Source of the DNA: Nonomuraea endophytica
Lineage (GTDB): Bacteria; Actinomycetota; Actinomycetes; Streptosporangiales; Streptosporangiaceae
Assembly (NCBI RefSeq): GCF_014203235.1
Contig: NZ_JACHIN010000005.1
Span: 620,001 to 684,000 of the forward strand
Direction: 5' to 3'
DNA length: 64,000 nucleotides
The first letter of the stretch is position 1. Each line of letters begins with the position of its first letter. A program made the position numbers and the translations under genes. This document shows positions 51,759 to 61,011 of the stretch, one piece after another. The notes below the pieces were generated by a model, which did not search any database, was not told where the DNA came from, and saw only the letters and a list, made by a program, of their open reading frames with translations.

Positions 51759-52846
51759 ACCTCCCCGGTCTTACGGAGCGCCCGCCGGTACCCGAAGGCC
51801 ATGAGCACGAGCAGCAACAGGATGATGACGCCCCAGGTGGCCGAGCCGGAGTAGTTCCTGACGCCGGTGAAGGCCTCGCGGAAGGCGTAGGTCACCAGGA
51901 TCTCCGTCTCGCTGCCCGGTCCGCCGCCGGTCACGAGGAAGATGACGGGGAACATGTTGAACGTCCAGATCGTGCCCAGCAGGATCACCGTGCTGGAGAC
52001 GGCCCGCAGCGACGGCAGCGTGATGTTGGTGAACCGCTGCCACGGCGAGGCGCCGTCCACCTCGGCCGCCTCGTACAACTCCTTGGGGATCGACTGCAGG
52101 CCGCCGAGCATGGCGACCATCATGAACGGCACGCCGAGCCACACGTTGACCGCGATCACCGCGATCCTGGCGGTGAACGGGTCGTTCAGCCAGCCCACCG
52201 CGCCGATCCCGGCCGCCTCCAGCATCGCGTTGATGACGCCGTAGTCGCTGTTGTAGAGGTAGCGCCAGATGAACGCGGCCACGAACGCGGGGATCGCCCA
52301 CGGCAGGATCAGCAGCACCCGGTAGACCGAGCGGAAACGCAGCTTGCGGTGCAGGAGTACGGCCAGCCCGAGCCCGAGCCCGTAGTGCAGGGCCACGCAG
52401 GCCACGGTCCAGGTGACCGTCCAGCCGAGTTTGGCCCAGAACAGGCCGCTGCCGAGGATGTCCAGGTAGTTCTCCAGCCCCACGAACTCGTAGCGGGACG
52501 GGATGACGTTGACCCCGATCGTCCGGCCGACGTTGGCCTCGGTGGCGTCGGTGAGCGACAGGTAGACGCCGCGGGCCAGCGGCCACCCGATCAGCACCGC
52601 CATGACGATGAGCACGGGGGCCACCATCGCCCAGGCGTACCAGTGGCGCAGCCAGGCCCGGCGCGGGCCGCGGGCACGCCCCGCGACCCGCCGCCCACCC
52701 GGCACTCGCTCAGCGGAGCCCAGGCCCGAGCCCGGCACCCGCTCAGATGTGCCCGAGTCCGGCACGCGCTCATTTGTGCCCGAGTCCGGCACGCGCTCAT
52801 TTGTGCCCGAGTCCGGCACGCGCTCATTTGTGCCCGAGTCCGGCAC
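51752..52846 (-). CDS. MalF-like sugar ABC permease with a repeated N-terminus
   Basis: A permease of up to 364 residues. The membrane part starts near residue 65 (WYAWAMVAPVLIVMAVLIGWPLARGVYLSL), with the EAA loop ELYEAAEVDGASPWQRFTNITLPSLRA. The first 55 residues are four copies of the nonapeptide VPDSGTNER plus a degenerate one, and each copy begins with GTG, so translation could start at any unit. GGAG inside the end of malE favours the first. Homologues lack this extension. The gene follows the MalE stop by 3 nt. Confidence 0.88.
   Translation of the reverse strand: MPDSGTNERVPDSGTNERVPDSGTNERVPDSGTSERVPGSGLGSAERVPGGRRVAGRARGPRRAWLRHWYAWAMVAPVLIVMAVLIGWPLARGVYLSLTDATEANVGRTIGVNVIPSRYEFVGLENYLDILGSGLFWAKLGWTVTWTVACVALHYGLGLGLAVLLHRKLRFRSVYRVLLILPWAIPAFVAAFIWRYLYNSDYGVINAMLEAAGIGAVGWLNDPFTARIAVIAVNVWLGVPFMMVAMLGGLQSIPKELYEAAEVDGASPWQRFTNITLPSLRAVSSTVILLGTIWTFNMFPVIFLVTGGGPGSETEILVTYAFREAFTGVRNYSGSATWGVIILLLLVLMAFGYRRALRKTGEVW
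52739..52846 (-). repeat. 27-bp minisatellite containing the malF start codon
   Basis: Four 27-bp units (52739-52765, 52766-52792, 52793-52819, 52820-52846) encode (V/M)PDSGTNER; the first three read are identical in protein. Each begins with an in-frame GTG. Copy number changes would alter the N-terminus without shifting frame. Confidence 0.93.
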
Positions 52847-52849
52847 CGG

Positions 52850-54139
52850 TCAGCTCCAGTCCTTGAAGATGCCCCGGTACTTCTCGTCGACCGTCTTCAC
52901 CATCTGCTCGGGCGTCTCCTTGCCGCCGACCAGCGCCTGGTAGCCCTCAAGGAGCGGCTGGAACAGCTGGCCGCCCTCCGGGATCCACGGCCGCGGGACG
53001 GCCGAGTCGAGCACCGGCTTGAACACGGTGACGTCCTTGTTCGCGGTGACCGCCGGGTCGGTGAAGGCCGAGGTACGCGGCGGCAGCAGCCCGAGCTTGC
53101 CCGCCATCTTGGCCAGGCTCTCCTTGGAGGTCATGAACCTGACGAACTCGGAGCTGGCCGGGATGTTCTTGGAACCGGCGTAGATCGCCAGGTTGTGACC
53201 GCCGGTCGGGGAACCGGCCTTGACGCTGCCGGCGGGGACCGGCGCGATGCCCAGGTTCGCCTTGTCCTTGAACTCCGCGCCCTGGTAGATCTCCGACAGG
53301 GCCCACGGGCCGTTGTAGATCATCGCGGCCTTGCCGTCCTTGAACGCGGTCATCGCGTTGACGTAGCTGTCCTGTACGGCGGGCTTCGCGGCGGCCCCCG
53401 AGGTCACCAGGTCCGACAGGGTCTGCATCGCCTTCACGTTGGCCGGGGAGTTGACCACGATCTTCTTGGCGGGCACGTCGAGGGTGTCGCCGCCTTCGCC
53501 GTACATGAAGGGGAGCAGGAAGTAGGCGTCGACGTTGAGCGCCAGGCCGGTGACGCCGGCCTTGGACTTGACGTCGAGGGCGAACTGCTTGAGCTCGGTG
53601 ACGTTCTTGGGCGGCTCGGCGTGGCCGGCCTTCTCCAGGAGCTTCTTGTTGTAGAGCAGGGCGAGGGTGTCGGTGACCTGGGGCACCGCATACGTCTTGT
53701 CCTGATATTTCGTGCTACTGAGGGGTCCGGGGAGGAAGTCCGCCTCGTTGTCGATCGCCCGGGAGCCGTCGAGCGGCTGCAGGTAGCCCAGCGAGGCGAA
53801 CTGCGACGTCCAGGCCACCTCGGCGCGGATCACGTCGGGCGCGCCGGTGCCCGCCTGGGCGGCGGTCTGGAACTGGTTCTGCGCCTGGTCGAAGGGCACG
53901 TTGACGTACTTGACCTTGATGGCCGGGTACTTCGCTTCGAACTCCTTGATCAGCTCCTGGAAGACGGGCCCTTCACTGTCGGGCCTGGTGGTGTCCCACC
54001 AGATGATCTCGCCGCTGATCTTCGACGGGTCGGCGGCCGACTGCGCCGGGGCAGGAGCCGCGCTCTCACCACCGCCACAGGCAGAAACCGCTAGCGCAAG
54101 GGCTGCCACGACCGCCGCAGCAGGGAAGGCTCGCCGCAT
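52850..54139 (-). CDS. MalE-like maltose/maltodextrin-binding lipoprotein
   Basis: A 429-residue CUT1 substrate-binding protein. The signal peptide ends in lipobox VSAC (Cys21) followed by GGG. Motifs such as GEIIWWDTTRPDSEGPVFQELIKEFEAKYPAIKVKYVNV, APDVIRAEVAWTSQFASLGYLQPLDG and AAMIYNGPWALSEI are typical of maltose/cyclodextrin binders. GGAGATGG lies ahead of ATG 54139. First gene of the operon; it captures malto-oligosaccharides, probably those released by the divergent amylopullulanase. Confidence 0.93.
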   Translation of the reverse strand: MRRAFPAAAVVAALALAVSACGGGESAAPAPAQSAADPSKISGEIIWWDTTRPDSEGPVFQELIKEFEAKYPAIKVKYVNVPFDQAQNQFQTAAQAGTGAPDVIRAEVAWTSQFASLGYLQPLDGSRAIDNEADFLPGPLSSTKYQDKTYAVPQVTDTLALLYNKKLLEKAGHAEPPKNVTELKQFALDVKSKAGVTGLALNVDAYFLLPFMYGEGGDTLDVPAKKIVVNSPANVKAMQTLSDLVTSGAAAKPAVQDSYVNAMTAFKDGKAAMIYNGPWALSEIYQGAEFKDKANLGIAPVPAGSVKAGSPTGGHNLAIYAGSKNIPASSEFVRFMTSKESLAKMAGKLGLLPPRTSAFTDPAVTANKDVTVFKPVLDSAVPRPWIPEGGQLFQPLLEGYQALVGGKETPEQMVKTVDEKYRGIFKDWS

Positions 54140-54220
54140 GGTCCATCTCCTCAAGTACTCGAAACCGGGGTCAAGCAACCGGGACGTTACGCTCGCATGA
54201 CCAAATCCGGAAGAACTTTC

Positions 54221-54310
54221 TGCAAGGTCTGCAAACTTGTTACATCTGAGGCCCCGATCTTCGGCGGTTTTGCTGCAATCCTCTGCAAGGCATTGCAAGG
54301 TCTTCCGCAA
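54221..54310. promoter_or_regulatory. Cluster of phased TGCAA half-sites in the malE/amylopullulanase divergent region
   Basis: TGCAA occurs at 54221, 54230, 54274, 54284 and 54294, with CGCAA at 54306. The set from 54274 recurs at about 10-bp steps, that is on one DNA face. The region is relatively AT-rich and has no gene. It resembles the CTTGCAG-type sites of MalR/Reg1 regulators in Streptomyces, and matches the GCAAG pair at 27301/27311. Binding by the LacI paralogues is inferred. Confidence 0.55.
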
Positions 54311-54355
54311 ACGCGTACGTTCCGGGCAACGTCCTACATTTCTCCTGGAGTGCCT

Positions 54356-57300
54356 GTGAGCTCCCGCCCCGCCTTACGCACGCTCACCGCCCTCGTCCTG
54401 GCCGCCGCGCTGCTCGCCGTACCAGCCGGCAGAGGTACGGCCGCGCCGACAGGCGCACCCGTGACGACCCCGCTCAGCGACCGGGCGCAACCGGGAGACG
54501 AGGCCCTGGCCAGGGACGCCATACGGAACGAGTTGTCACGCGAGCGCTTCTACTTCGCCATGACCGACCGTTTCGCCAACGGCGACCGGGCCAACGACCG
54601 CGGCGGCCTCCAGGGCGACCGGCAGAGCACCGGTTTCGATCCGGCCGACAAGGGCTACTACCAGGGCGGCGACCTCAGGGGCCTGATCGACAAGCTCGAC
54701 TACATCCAGGGGCTCGGGACCACGGCCCTCTGGATCACCCCCGCCTTCAAGAACCGCCCCGTCCAGCAGGACTCGGCCGGATACCACGGCTACTGGATCA
54801 CCGACTTCACCCGCATCGACCCCCACCTGGGCACCAACGCGGAGATGAAACAGCTGGTCAAGCTGGCCCACCGGCGCGGCATGAAGGTGTTCTTCGACAT
54901 CATCACCAACCACACCGCCGACGTCGTCGACTACGCCGAGGGCTCACGCGCGTACCGCTCGAAGGGCGCATACCCGTACGTCGACACCGAAGGCATGCCC
55001 TTCGACGACCGCGACCACGCGGGCCGCGGCACCTTCCCCAAGGTGGACACCGAGTCGTTCCCCTACACGCCCGTGGGCTCGCGCACCGCCAAGACGCCGG
55101 GCTGGCTCAACGACCCGACGATGTACCACAACCGCGGCGACTCCACCTTCACCGGCGAAAGCTCCGAGTACGGCGACTTCTTCGGTCTCGACGACCTGTG
55201 GACCGAACGTCCGGAGGTCGTCCAGGGCATGATCGACATCTACCGCACGTGGGTGAAGGAGACCGGCGTCGACGGCTTCCGCATCGACACCGCCAAGCAC
55301 GTGAATATGGAGTTCTGGGAGCGCTTCTCCCCCGCGGTCAACCGGGGCCGGTTCTTCGTGTTCGGCGAGGTGTTCAGCTCCGACCCCGCCTTCACCAGCC
55401 GCTACTCCACCCGCGGCGGCATGGACGCCACCCTCGACTTCCCCTTCCAGGACGCCGCCCGCTCGTACGCGGGCGGCAAGGGCGGCGCCGCCAAGCTCTC
55501 CACCCTGTACGCGGCCGACGACCACCACCTCGACGCCGACTCCAACGCCGCCTCCCTGCCGACCTTCCTCGGCAACCACGACATGGGCCGCATCGGGCAC
55601 TTCCTCGCCCAGGACGCCCCGGCGGCCGAGCTCCTCCAGCGCGACAAGCTGGCCCACGAGCTCATGTACCTGACCCGCGGCCAGCCCGTCGTCTACTACG
55701 GCGACGAGCAGGGCTTCACCGGGGCCGGAGGCGACAAGGACGCCCGCGCCTCGCTGTTCGCCTCCCGCACCCCCGACTATCTCGACGACGACCTGATCGG
55801 CACCGACGCCACCCACGCCAGGGACAACTACGACCCGTCCCACCCGTTGTACCGCCACATCGCCGCCCTGGCCGACCTCCGCGACCGCCACCCCACCCTG
55901 GCCGACGGCGCCCAGGTGGAGCGCCTGTCCCAGGCGGGCCTCTACGCGTTCTCCCGCATCGACGCCCGGCAGCAGGTCGAGTACGTGGTCGCGATCAACA
56001 ACGCCACCACACCCGTGAGCGCGCGCGTCCCCACCTACTCCCGCTCCACCCCCTTCCACCAGCTGTACGGCCCTGCCCCCACCCCATCCACCAACACGCG
56101 ACCAACCACCAGCAGCGCACCGACTACGCCGTCCACGGGCCCGGCCGCCTCACCGACCCCGGGCGCCGCCGCCCCGCCGAGTAGCGGCACGAAGACCAAC
56201 CCGGGCTCCGGGATGACCGTCCCCGCAGGCGCGAAGGCCGCTTCGGTCACGGGAGCGACCACGCCGACCGCTGGAGCGACCACGCCGACGGCTGGGTCGG
56301 TGACGCTCACCTCTGGGGCGGTCACGCTGACAACTGCGGCGGTGACGCCGACCTCTGGGGTGGATGCCGCGCTCGACGTGACCGTGCCACCGATGTCCGC
56401 CGTCGTCTTCCGGGCGGGCGGCAAGCTAGCCACCCCGCCCCAGGGTCCGAGGATCTCGCTCACACTGCCCGGTGAGGAGATCCGGGGCACCCCCGAGGAC
56501 GAGCGGGTCGAGATCCGGGCCACGGTCCCGGGTGACGGGTTCGACCAGGTCACCTTCGCGGCCAAGGCGGGTGACGGGCCGTGGCGGGTGCTGGGGACCG
56601 ATGACGCCCCGGGCACCGGCCGTACGTACCGGATATTTCATGACCTGAGGGGGATCGCGGCCGGAACCCCGATCCTCTACAAGGCGGTCGTCAAGGATTC
56701 CGCGGGACGGCACGCCTCGGCCACCGCCCAGGCCAGGAAGGGGCCCGACCCGAAGCCCGGCGAGCCCGCCACCCGCGACTGGCTGGTCGTGCACTACCAG
56801 CGCCAGGACCCCGACGGCTGGGGCCTGCACGTCTGGGGCGACGTCGAGCGGCCCACCGAGTGGGGCACTCCGGTGGCCTTCCAGGGCGAGGACACGTTCG
56901 GCCGCTTCGCCTGGATCAAGCTCAAGCCCGGCGCCACCAGCGTCGGCCTCCTCCCCCACAAGGGCGACGAAAAGGATGGGGGCGACCGCGAGGTCAGCCC
57001 GGCGCGCACCGGCGAGGTCTGGCTGGTGCAGGGCAAGGAGCCGGTCTACGCCTCCCGCCAGGCCGCCCAGGGCTACGCCACCGTGCGTTACCGGCGGACC
57101 GACGGCGCGTACACCGGCTGGGGCCTGCATCTGTGGGGCGAGGCGGTGGCCGAGCCGACCGACTGGGCCAGCCCGAAACCGCCGGACGGCGCCGACTCCT
57201 TCGGCGTGTTCTGGAAGGTGCCGCTCAAGGCCCCCGACCGGCCGGTCGACTTCATCGTGCACAAGGGCGACGAGAAGGATCCGGGCCCCGACCAGTCGTT

Positions 57301-60151
57301 CACCGGCCCCGAGGCGTACGTGAACTCGGGGCAGGCCAAGGTCCACGCCACCCGCGCGGCCGCGGACGGCGTCGCGGTGCTGCACTACCACCGGCCCGAC
57401 GGGAACTACGACGGCTGGGGCCTGCACGTGTGGGGCGGCGCGGCCACCCCGACGGAGTGGAACGCCCCGCTGCCTCCGTCCGGCCGCGACGCCTTCGGTG
57501 TGTACTGGAGGGTGCCGCTGGCCGACGGCGCGAAGGGACTGAGTTACATCGTGCACAAGGGCGAGGAGAAGGACCAGGCCACCGACCAGCGCCTGGACGG
57601 CGACGAGGCGTGGAAGCTGTCCGGCGTCGACGGGTACGTGCTGCCGCAGCAGGCGGGCGGCGCCGACGTGGACCTGAAGAAGCTGCGGGCCCACTGGATC
57701 GCCCGCGACACCGTCGTCTGGCAGGCCGGCGCCGACACCGTCAAGGCACTCGAATCGACGACCGGCACGGTCAAGCGGCGCATCCGGCTGCTGCCCGGCA
57801 CGCTCACCGACGCGCAGAAGGCCAAGTGGCCGCACCTCAAGGCGCTGCCCGCCTTCAAGGTGGACCCGCGCGACGCCGCCCTGGTGCCCGACGCGCTGCG
57901 CGGCCAGGTGGCGGCGGTGGAACACGACGCGGGCGGCCGGCTGCTGACCGCGACCGGCGTCCAGTTGCCCGGCGTGCTCGACGACCTGTACGCCACCGAC
58001 GAGCCGCTCGGCTACACGGGCGACCGCCTCGCCCTGTGGGCCCCAACGGCCCAGCGGGTACGCCTGGCCCTGTACGACGAGGACTCGGCGACGTACACGG
58101 AACACGCCATGCGGCGGGACGCGAAGACCGGCGTGTGGTCCGTGCGCGTCCCCAGGTCCTGGCGCGGCCGCGACTACACCTACCTCGTCACCGTCCACTC
58201 CCCCGCGCACGGCCGGGTCGTCACCAACGAGGTCACCGACCCCTACAGCCTGGCGGTGGCCGCCGACGGCGTGCGCAGCAGGCTCGCCGACCTGGACGCG
58301 CAGCGCCCGCCCGGCTGGACGGACCTCGCCAAGCCCCCGCCGAAACCCGCCAAGACCATCTACGAGCTCCACGTACGCGACTTCTCAGCTTCCGACGCCA
58401 CCGTCCCGCAGGACCGGCGCGGCACCTACCAGGCGTTCACCGGCGACGGCGCGGGCATGCGGGCGCTGCGCGACCTGGCCCGCGACGGCCTGACTCATGT
58501 ACACCTGCTGCCGGTCTTCGACCTGGCCACCGTGCCGGAACGCCGGGCCGACCGGACCGAGCCGGCCTGCGACCTGGCCGCGTTGCCGCCGGACTCGCCG
58601 CTGCAGCAGGAGTGCGTCGCGAAGACCGCGGCCAAGGACGGCTTCAACTGGGGCTACGACCCGCTGCACTACACGGTGCCCGAGGGCTCGTACGCCACCG
58701 ACCCCGACGCGCGCACCCGCGAGTTCCGCTCCATGGTGGCCGGGCTCAACCGTTCGGGGCTGCGCGTGGTCATGGACGTCGTCTACAACCACACCCACTC
58801 CACGGACGTGCTGGACACGATCGTGCCCGGCTACTACCACCGGCTGCTGCCCGACGGCGCCGTCGCCACCTCGACGTGCTGCCCGAACACCGCGCCCGAG
58901 CACACCATGATGGGCAGGCTCGTGGTCGACTCGGTCGTCACCTGGGCCCGCGACTACAAGGTGGACGGCTTCCGCTTCGACCTCATGGGACACCACCCGA
59001 AGGCCAACATCCTGGCCGTGCGCCGCGCCCTGGACGCCCTGACACCCGCCGAGGACGGGGTCAACGGCAAGGACATCCTGCTGTACGGCGAAGGCTGGAA
59101 CTTCGGCGAGGTGGCCGACGACGCCCGCTTCGAGCAGGCCACGCAGGCCAACCTGGCCGGGACCGGGATCGGCACCTTCAACGACCGGCTGCGTGATGGG
59201 GTTCGGGGCGGCGGGCCGTTCGACGCCGACCCGCGCGTCCAGGGCTTCGGCTCCGGCCTGGCCGGCGACCTCAACGGCAGCCCGGCCAACGGAGACGCGA
59301 CGGCGCGCCTGGCGCACTACCAGGACCTCATCATGCTCGGGCTGACCGGCAACCTGCGCGACTACGTGCTGCCCGACGGCCGTACCGGCGCGGACGTGCC
59401 CTACAACGGCCAGAAAGCCGGATATGCCGCCCACCCCTCCGATGTCGTGACATATGTGGACGCGCATGACAACGAGACGCTCTACGATGCTCTCGCCTAC
59501 AAGCTCCCGCCCGCCACGGACATGGCGGCGCGGGTCCGGATGCAGGCGCTCTCGCTGGCCACCGCGCTGCTGGGCCAGGGGACCGCGTTCGTGCACGCAG
59601 GCAGCGAGCGGCTGCGCTCGAAGTCGCTGGACCGCAACTCCTACGACTCCGGCGACTGGTTCAACCGCCTGCACTGGGACTGCGCGCGGGGCAACGGGTT
59701 CGGCGCCGGGCTGCCGCCGAAGGCGGACAACGAGGCCGGGTGGCCCTACGCGCGGCCGCTGCTGGCCGATCCGGGGCTGCGGCCGGACTGCGCGGCGATC
59801 TCCGCGGCGCGGGAGCGGTTCGGGGAGTTCCTGCGCATCCGGGGCTCGTCCCCGCTGTTCGCGCTGGGCGCGGGGACGCGCGAGCGGGTCTCCTTCCCGG
59901 CCGCGCCGCCCGGCGTGATCGCCATGCGCCTGGACGGCACCGGCCTGGACCCGCGCTGGTCGGCGGTCACCGTCGTCTTCAACGCCACCCCCGGGCCGCG
60001 AAGCGTGACGGTGGCGGAGCTGAAGGGCACCGCGACCACGCTCCACCCGGAGCAGGCCGACCCGGTGGCCGGGCAGTCCCGCTTCGACGCCGCCACCGGC
60101 GCGCTCACCGTGCCGGGCCGGACGGCCGCGGTCTTCGTGAGCGCCCCCTAG
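54356..60151 (+). CDS. Secreted bifunctional alpha-amylase/pullulanase (amylopullulanase)
   Basis: A 1,931-residue exported starch-degrading enzyme. GTG 54356 is chosen (GGAG 5 nt upstream, signal peptide LTALVLAAALLAVPAGRGTAA). An N-terminal GH13 alpha-amylase domain has FRIDTAKH (about Asp308), FGEVFS (about Glu338) and LGNHDMGR. A Thr/Pro/Ser linker (about 575-680) with a 7-residue repeat follows. Three CBM41/PUD starch-binding modules start near 807, 907 and 1006 (each with GWGLHxWG and HKGxEKD). Then come the pullulanase N-domains, CBM48 and a GH13_14 catalytic domain with FRFDLMGH (about 1541), YGEGWNF (about 1577) and VDAHDNETLYD. It cuts both alpha-1,4 and alpha-1,6 bonds; products feed the divergent malEFG. 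Confidence 0.95.
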   Translation: MSSRPALRTLTALVLAAALLAVPAGRGTAAPTGAPVTTPLSDRAQPGDEALARDAIRNELSRERFYFAMTDRFANGDRANDRGGLQGDRQSTGFDPADKGYYQGGDLRGLIDKLDYIQGLGTTALWITPAFKNRPVQQDSAGYHGYWITDFTRIDPHLGTNAEMKQLVKLAHRRGMKVFFDIITNHTADVVDYAEGSRAYRSKGAYPYVDTEGMPFDDRDHAGRGTFPKVDTESFPYTPVGSRTAKTPGWLNDPTMYHNRGDSTFTGESSEYGDFFGLDDLWTERPEVVQGMIDIYRTWVKETGVDGFRIDTAKHVNMEFWERFSPAVNRGRFFVFGEVFSSDPAFTSRYSTRGGMDATLDFPFQDAARSYAGGKGGAAKLSTLYAADDHHLDADSNAASLPTFLGNHDMGRIGHFLAQDAPAAELLQRDKLAHELMYLTRGQPVVYYGDEQGFTGAGGDKDARASLFASRTPDYLDDDLIGTDATHARDNYDPSHPLYRHIAALADLRDRHPTLADGAQVERLSQAGLYAFSRIDARQQVEYVVAINNATTPVSARVPTYSRSTPFHQLYGPAPTPSTNTRPTTSSAPTTPSTGPAASPTPGAAAPPSSGTKTNPGSGMTVPAGAKAASVTGATTPTAGATTPTAGSVTLTSGAVTLTTAAVTPTSGVDAALDVTVPPMSAVVFRAGGKLATPPQGPRISLTLPGEEIRGTPEDERVEIRATVPGDGFDQVTFAAKAGDGPWRVLGTDDAPGTGRTYRIFHDLRGIAAGTPILYKAVVKDSAGRHASATAQARKGPDPKPGEPATRDWLVVHYQRQDPDGWGLHVWGDVERPTEWGTPVAFQGEDTFGRFAWIKLKPGATSVGLLPHKGDEKDGGDREVSPARTGEVWLVQGKEPVYASRQAAQGYATVRYRRTDGAYTGWGLHLWGEAVAEPTDWASPKPPDGADSFGVFWKVPLKAPDRPVDFIVHKGDEKDPGPDQSFTGPEAYVNSGQAKVHATRAAADGVAVLHYHRPDGNYDGWGLHVWGGAATPTEWNAPLPPSGRDAFGVYWRVPLADGAKGLSYIVHKGEEKDQATDQRLDGDEAWKLSGVDGYVLPQQAGGADVDLKKLRAHWIARDTVVWQAGADTVKALESTTGTVKRRIRLLPGTLTDAQKAKWPHLKALPAFKVDPRDAALVPDALRGQVAAVEHDAGGRLLTATGVQLPGVLDDLYATDEPLGYTGDRLALWAPTAQRVRLALYDEDSATYTEHAMRRDAKTGVWSVRVPRSWRGRDYTYLVTVHSPAHGRVVTNEVTDPYSLAVAADGVRSRLADLDAQRPPGWTDLAKPPPKPAKTIYELHVRDFSASDATVPQDRRGTYQAFTGDGAGMRALRDLARDGLTHVHLLPVFDLATVPERRADRTEPACDLAALPPDSPLQQECVAKTAAKDGFNWGYDPLHYTVPEGSYATDPDARTREFRSMVAGLNRSGLRVVMDVVYNHTHSTDVLDTIVPGYYHRLLPDGAVATSTCCPNTAPEHTMMGRLVVDSVVTWARDYKVDGFRFDLMGHHPKANILAVRRALDALTPAEDGVNGKDILLYGEGWNFGEVADDARFEQATQANLAGTGIGTFNDRLRDGVRGGGPFDADPRVQGFGSGLAGDLNGSPANGDATARLAHYQDLIMLGLTGNLRDYVLPDGRTGADVPYNGQKAGYAAHPSDVVTYVDAHDNETLYDALAYKLPPATDMAARVRMQALSLATALLGQGTAFVHAGSERLRSKSLDRNSYDSGDWFNRLHWDCARGNGFGAGLPPKADNEAGWPYARPLLADPGLRPDCAAISAARERFGEFLRIRGSSPLFALGAGTRERVSFPAAPPGVIAMRLDGTGLDPRWSAVTVVFNATPGPRSVTVAELKGTATTLHPEQADPVAGQSRFDAATGALTVPGRTAAVFVSAP
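56252..56356 (+). repeat. 21-bp in-frame tandem repeat in amylopullulanase linker
   Basis: Five 21-bp units encode GATTPTA, GATTPTA, GSVTLTS, GAVTLTT and AAVTPTS. The first two are near identical and the others have drifted. It forms part of the linker between the amylase domain and the starch-binding modules. Confidence 0.85.
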
Positions 60152-60160
60152 AATCCGCCT

Positions 60161-60721
60161 GTGGACCACCGGCTCATTCAGGCGGCGCTGGAATGCATCG
60201 CCACCTACGGCTACCGCAAGACCTCCCTGAGCGACGTGGCCGCCAAAGCCGGAGTCTCGCGGGCCACCGTCTACCGCGCGTTCGGCTCCAAGGACCGGAT
60301 GGGCGAACTCGTGGTACGCCACGAGGGCGCCAGGTTCATCGAGCAGATCCAGGAGATCTTCGCCGCCGAGGAGCCGCCCCAGGAGCAGATCGCCCGTTCG
60401 GTGGAGTTCGCGCTGGAGTTCACCGGCAACCACGACGTGCTGCAGCGCATGCTCATGGAGGAGCCGGAGGAGCTGTTCACGATGCTCATCGAGCGGCCGG
60501 GGCACACGGCGTTCATCACGTTCCTGACCGAGGGGATGGCGCCGTTCCTGGCCGCCGGTCCCAACGCCCACCTGCTGCGGGTCACGCCCGAGCAGGCCGT
60601 CGAGTTCACCACCCGGGTGATCCTCAGCCTGATCGCGCACCCGACCACCTCGCTCGGCGGCAGCGCGGAGATCGCCCGGTTCATATGGGCAGCGATTGGC
60701 CGCCCAGCGTCACCCGCATGA
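60161..60721 (+). CDS. TetR-family regulator
   Basis: A 186-residue regulator with helix-turn-helix IQAALECIATYGYRKTSLSDVAAKAGVSRATVYRAFGSKDRMGEL. The GTG start is 9 nt after the amylopullulanase stop, so it is probably cotranscribed with it, although no clear ribosome-binding site is seen. Its last 41 nt overlap the convergent gene 60681-60989. The ligand domain gives no hint to the signal. Confidence 0.88.
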   Translation: MDHRLIQAALECIATYGYRKTSLSDVAAKAGVSRATVYRAFGSKDRMGELVVRHEGARFIEQIQEIFAAEEPPQEQIARSVEFALEFTGNHDVLQRMLMEEPEELFTMLIERPGHTAFITFLTEGMAPFLAAGPNAHLLRVTPEQAVEFTTRVILSLIAHPTTSLGGSAEIARFIWAAIGRPASPA

Positions 60722-60989
60722 ACCATTCCTCGGTCCGCGCCACGGCCGGATGGTCGCGGTGGGCGTCGAGGACCCAGCGCCACGTGGGGTCGGCCTGGGC
60801 CTGCTCGTCGTAGGCCCGCCGGACGACGTCGGGCGGGGCGCCGTCTTCGAGCAGGGCGTCCATGCGGGCTCCGAGCGCGGCGTACCACCGCCGCGCCAGA
60901 TCGCTCAGCACGTCCTCGGGAACCGCCGGATCGCCGCTCGCCCTGACCCTGGCCAGGGCGGCCTGGAGTTCCTCTCGCCGGGTCCGCAT
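60681..60989 (-). CDS. Small protein of unknown function
   Basis: A 102-residue charged protein (MRTRREELQAALARVRASGDPAVPEDVLSDLARRWYAALGARMDALLEDGAPPDVVRRAYDEQ) with mostly helical character and no membrane segment. I do not recognise the family. A strong site GAGGAGGG stands 5 nt before the ATG, which supports expression. The 3' end overlaps the TetR gene on the other strand by 41 nt. An inverted pair TGAGAC/GTCTCA lies upstream (61012-61037). Confidence 0.65.
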   Translation of the reverse strand: MRTRREELQAALARVRASGDPAVPEDVLSDLARRWYAALGARMDALLEDGAPPDVVRRAYDEQAQADPTWRWVLDAHRDHPAVARTEEWFMRVTLGGQSLPI

Positions 60990-61011
60990 CGACCCTCCTC
61001 AACCGAGACGC

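Noticed and set aside
54197..54355. Amylopullulanase starting at 54197 with 53 extra residues
   Set aside because: That segment covers the operator cluster of TGCAA sites and precedes a proper signal peptide with a ribosome-binding site at 54347.
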